Of a stretch of DNA of 7,043 bases, positions 5,000 through 7,043 are shown piece by piece. This stretch comes from Sulfurovum sp. (GTDB lineage: Bacteria > Campylobacterota > Campylobacteria > Campylobacterales > Sulfurovaceae), in the NCBI GenBank assembly GCA_026984165.1, contig JALSSQ010000315.1:1-7043 (forward strand), in the 5' to 3' direction. Under the pieces are notes generated by a model, which was not told the DNA's origin, did no database searches, and saw nothing but the letters and a program-made list of their open reading frames with translations. Position numbers and translations under genes: made by a program. Each line of letters begins with the position of its first letter. The stretch's first letter is position 1.

Positions 5000-6412
5000 T
5001 TACTTAAAGTCTACTAAATATTCAACATATGCATGTTCTTTACCATCAGCATACTCTCTTCTTACCGTTCCTTTTCTTATTTTATCAATATCTTCCCAAT
5101 TCTTATTAAGTTTTGTGAGTTCGCATCCTAATGAATCAGGATGATAATTATCTACAAAATAAAATCTATTTTGTTCAGGTGTATAGTTCAGCATAATATC
5201 AATAATCTTTACACTTCCATAATATCCAAAACCATAACCATCACAGCCTTCTAAAGTTTTAAATTCTTCATTTGTATATCCAGAAAGTGAGAACATTTGT
5301 GTAGAATAACTATATTTATAATGTATATAGAATTTTCCAACTATATTATCTACTGCTACGATCTTCTCCTCTTCAGGATTATCAATCATCCAACACTCAT
5401 TCTCTTTCTTTCCATCCCATTGGTCTAAGATGTTGTTTCCGCCACAAGATGCCTTGACCCACTTTTCATTGACTTGGTAGAGTTTTTTGGATAGATTGAA
5501 AGGATAAACGTCAAATGGCATATCTACTGCTAAATCAAAACGATGTTTTACTTTCACTTTTTCTTCACAAGTGCTTTTGTTACTCGGTTCACCTTCAGTG
5601 TCCCATTGTGTTAATTCAACATCCAAGGTTGGCAACACTGCTTTTATTCTGCTTACTATTTTATCGTATGGGTCTTTTTGAGCTAAATATGCTTCTACAA
5701 ATGCATGCCCAGGTGAACCATTGGCATTTCCAGACATACTCCCTGGGATAGGGTTGATAATAGGATCTCCAAATAATGTAACATGTGCACCTTTACCAAC
5801 TTCATCTGCCTTGACTTCACTTGCAGGAGATGCTACCTGCACATTGGCAAAGTATCTTTTGTATCCTGTTGGATTTATGGTGTCATAGATGCGGTTTGCA
5901 AAAAGATTGCCTTGTGAATGAGAGACCAAAAGAACTCTATGCCCCAACTTAAAACTCTCGGGGTAATAGTGGTAATTCCACATTTCATCTACATTGCCCT
6001 GTTCCCAATCTTTAGTAAATGGCTCCATAAGTTTTTGTGTGGCAATAGCACCAAGTGTGATATGTGGGAGTTCTACAGTTAATGCCGCTATGGCAGTATA
6101 AAACCCAACCCCATCTAACTGCCCTGCTTCTCTGAGTTGATAATAGGTTTCCAATACATCCAATAAGGTTCCTTGACCCCAGTTGTAAGCTAGTTTTAGT
6201 TTCCCGTATTTCTTTTGTAAGGGTAATTCATATCTAATTATTTCTCTTTCAATTACTCCTTGTAATCTATCTTTACTTTTTTCTGCATCTTCATATTCAT
6301 TCCATACTCCATTTCCGTAATAAATATCTGTTTTGCATTCATTAATATTTTCTGCATTAGAGAACAAAGAAAAACTCACAAATACTAATATTATCATTAA
6401 CATATTTTTCAT
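5000..6412 (-). CDS. Predicted exported alpha/beta hydrolase (lipase/esterase-like)
   Basis: A 470-aa protein starting with a signal peptide: Lys at 2, hydrophobic stretch about 4-18, probable cleavage after SNA at 20. It should act in the periplasm, envelope or outside. Residues about 155-240 carry alpha/beta-hydrolase marks: strand HRVLLVSHSQGN with nucleophile S166 in an S-x-S-x-G elbow, then FGDPIINPIPG (214-224), whose D216 resembles the D-P-x-x-x-P acid of lipases, and PGHAF with H236. That makes a plausible S166-D216-H236 triad. Residues about 270-470 match nothing I know. The six cysteines (26, 282, 323, 340, 390, 430) all lie after the signal peptide and could form disulfides. The ATG is one base after the stop of the upstream gene, with AGGAGA before it, so the two are coupled. 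The substrate is unknown; lipid or ester hydrolysis is inferred from the fold only. Confidence 0.8.
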   Translation of the reverse strand: MKNMLMIILVFVSFSLFSNAENINECKTDIYYGNGVWNEYEDAEKSKDRLQGVIEREIIRYELPLQKKYGKLKLAYNWGQGTLLDVLETYYQLREAGQLDGVGFYTAIAALTVELPHITLGAIATQKLMEPFTKDWEQGNVDEMWNYHYYPESFKLGHRVLLVSHSQGNLFANRIYDTINPTGYKRYFANVQVASPASEVKADEVGKGAHVTLFGDPIINPIPGSMSGNANGSPGHAFVEAYLAQKDPYDKIVSRIKAVLPTLDVELTQWDTEGEPSNKSTCEEKVKVKHRFDLAVDMPFDVYPFNLSKKLYQVNEKWVKASCGGNNILDQWDGKKENECWMIDNPEEEKIVAVDNIVGKFYIHYKYSYSTQMFSLSGYTNEEFKTLEGCDGYGFGYYGSVKIIDIMLNYTPEQNRFYFVDNYHPDSLGCELTKLNKNWEDIDKIRKGTVRREYADGKEHAYVEYLVDFK

Positions 6413-6413
6413 T

Positions 6414-7043
6414 TTACTCTCCTATCTCGTCTATATTTGTACGACAGCTATTAATACTCTTTTTTCTCCCATTAAAAATATTACCACTTAAAGCAGAATT
6501 AAATCTAAATTTTTGCTCAATACGCTCTCTGGTATTATAAATTTTATCTTTTATTTTAGGATTATTAAACACTCCATGTTTTACACTATATTGAACATAT
6601 TCAAATCCTGACATATTCTTAGTTTTAGTATCTATCCAATAAGACTCACAATCCAAAGCATCATCAATATACTTCTTACTCTCCATCGTAGGACTTTCTA
6701 ATATCTTCTGAGAAGCCCATGCATACTGAAGTGCTATAGCTGTTTTTGTTTTTGGGTATTTTGGGTCTTGTGCATATCTTTTGATAATATATATTTCCAC
6801 ATCATCCCTCACCCCATTCCCATTCTCGTCAATCCCAAGCAAGGTGCTGTTATTAAGTGTTTCATCTGGCTCAGGGGGAAGTCTATATCCGTTTACTTCT
6901 TTATAGACTATAATATTAAGAGTATCTGATGTCTTACCCTCATACTTAGCCTGTAAAGTCGTTGTTCCCTCTTTAAGTGCTTTTACTATGCCATTGGCTA
7001 CAGAAACTATACTAGCATCTCCTATAACCCACTCTGTATCATT
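6414..7043 (-). CDS. Partial protein with bacterial Ig-like (Big_2-type) domain and EF-hand-like calcium loop
   Basis: The frame is open from the window edge to TAA at 6416-6414, giving the last 209 residues; the true start lies outside. Residues about 4-50 read as a Big_2-type Ig-like domain: EWVIGDASIVSV, NGIVKALKEGTTTLQAKY, ending in the strand TLNIIVY. After a proline/acid linker comes LLGIDENGNGVRDDVE. D72, N74, N76, D80 and E83 fit positions 1, 3, 5, 9 and 12 of an EF-hand loop, a motif I know from exported hypothetical proteins. The remaining 120 or so residues are helical and unrecognised. Such domains usually lie outside the cytoplasm, which fits the exported hydrolase encoded next. 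A TTG at 6842 could mimic a start, but the Ig-like homology continues upstream in frame, so it is internal. The partner may be a binding, anchoring or chaperone-like subunit; that is inference. Confidence 0.75.
   Translation of the reverse strand, partial: NDTEWVIGDASIVSVANGIVKALKEGTTTLQAKYEGKTSDTLNIIVYKEVNGYRLPPEPDETLNNSTLLGIDENGNGVRDDVEIYIIKRYAQDPKYPKTKTAIALQYAWASQKILESPTMESKKYIDDALDCESYWIDTKTKNMSGFEYVQYSVKHGVFNNPKIKDKIYNTRERIEQKFRFNSALSGNIFNGRKKSINSCRTNIDEIGE

Noticed and set aside
5515..5751. Plus-strand frame of 78 codons over the hydrolase
   Set aside because: Antisense shadow with no supporting signal.
6840..6842. TTG as start of a 142-aa protein
   Set aside because: The frame is open to the window edge and the upstream part encodes an Ig-like domain, so the gene is longer and cut by the window.

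Overview
The window looks like chromosomal DNA from a low-GC member of the Campylobacterota (Epsilonproteobacteria), probably a free-living type such as Sulfurovum or Sulfurimonas; the genus is a guess. The clues are AT-rich codon use, the compact order nifU-like / unknown protein / murE (the order I recall as Cj1639-Cj1640-Cj1641 in Campylobacter jejuni), a MurE with a shortened N-terminal domain, and Campylobacterota-like RNA polymerase alpha and ribosomal proteins. Every gene I can support is on the minus strand, so transcription runs from high to low coordinates.

Region 1 (7043 to about 4956, accessory). A gene cut by the window edge encodes a protein with a bacterial Ig-like fold and an EF-hand-like calcium loop. 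One base after its stop begins a gene for a predicted exported alpha/beta hydrolase (lipase/esterase-like, Ser-Asp-His triad) with a cysteine-containing C-terminal half that I do not recognise. A perfect 10-bp stem-loop follows.

Region 2 (about 4901 to 1834, core). An alpha-operon-type ribosomal cluster: rpmJ (37 aa), rpsM, rpsK, rpsD, rpoA, rplQ, with gaps of 2 to 33 bp. A TATAAT box and a leader of about 145 nt with several possible stems precede rpmJ. No infA or secY lies upstream inside the window; the secreted-protein pair is there instead.

Region 3 (1833 to 1472, intergenic). A 7-bp hairpin follows rplQ. Next comes a long imperfect inverted repeat (1614-1779) with arms of about 65 nt, in which all eight transition-type mismatches become G-U pairs only in a plus-strand RNA. 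Then comes a close match to a sigma-70 promoter (TTGACA, 17 bp, TATAAC) for the next operon.

Region 4 (1471 to 1). The nifU-like Fe-S scaffold gene (GTG start, strong ribosome binding site), a 192-aa TPR-like protein of unknown function, and the first 202 codons of murE, whose GTG directly abuts the preceding stop.

The core genes serve translation, transcription, Fe-S assembly and peptidoglycan synthesis. The least explained parts are the long inverted repeat, the rpmJ leader and the secreted hydrolase/Ig-like pair. I see no CRISPR array, tRNA, rRNA, transposase or known defence system.
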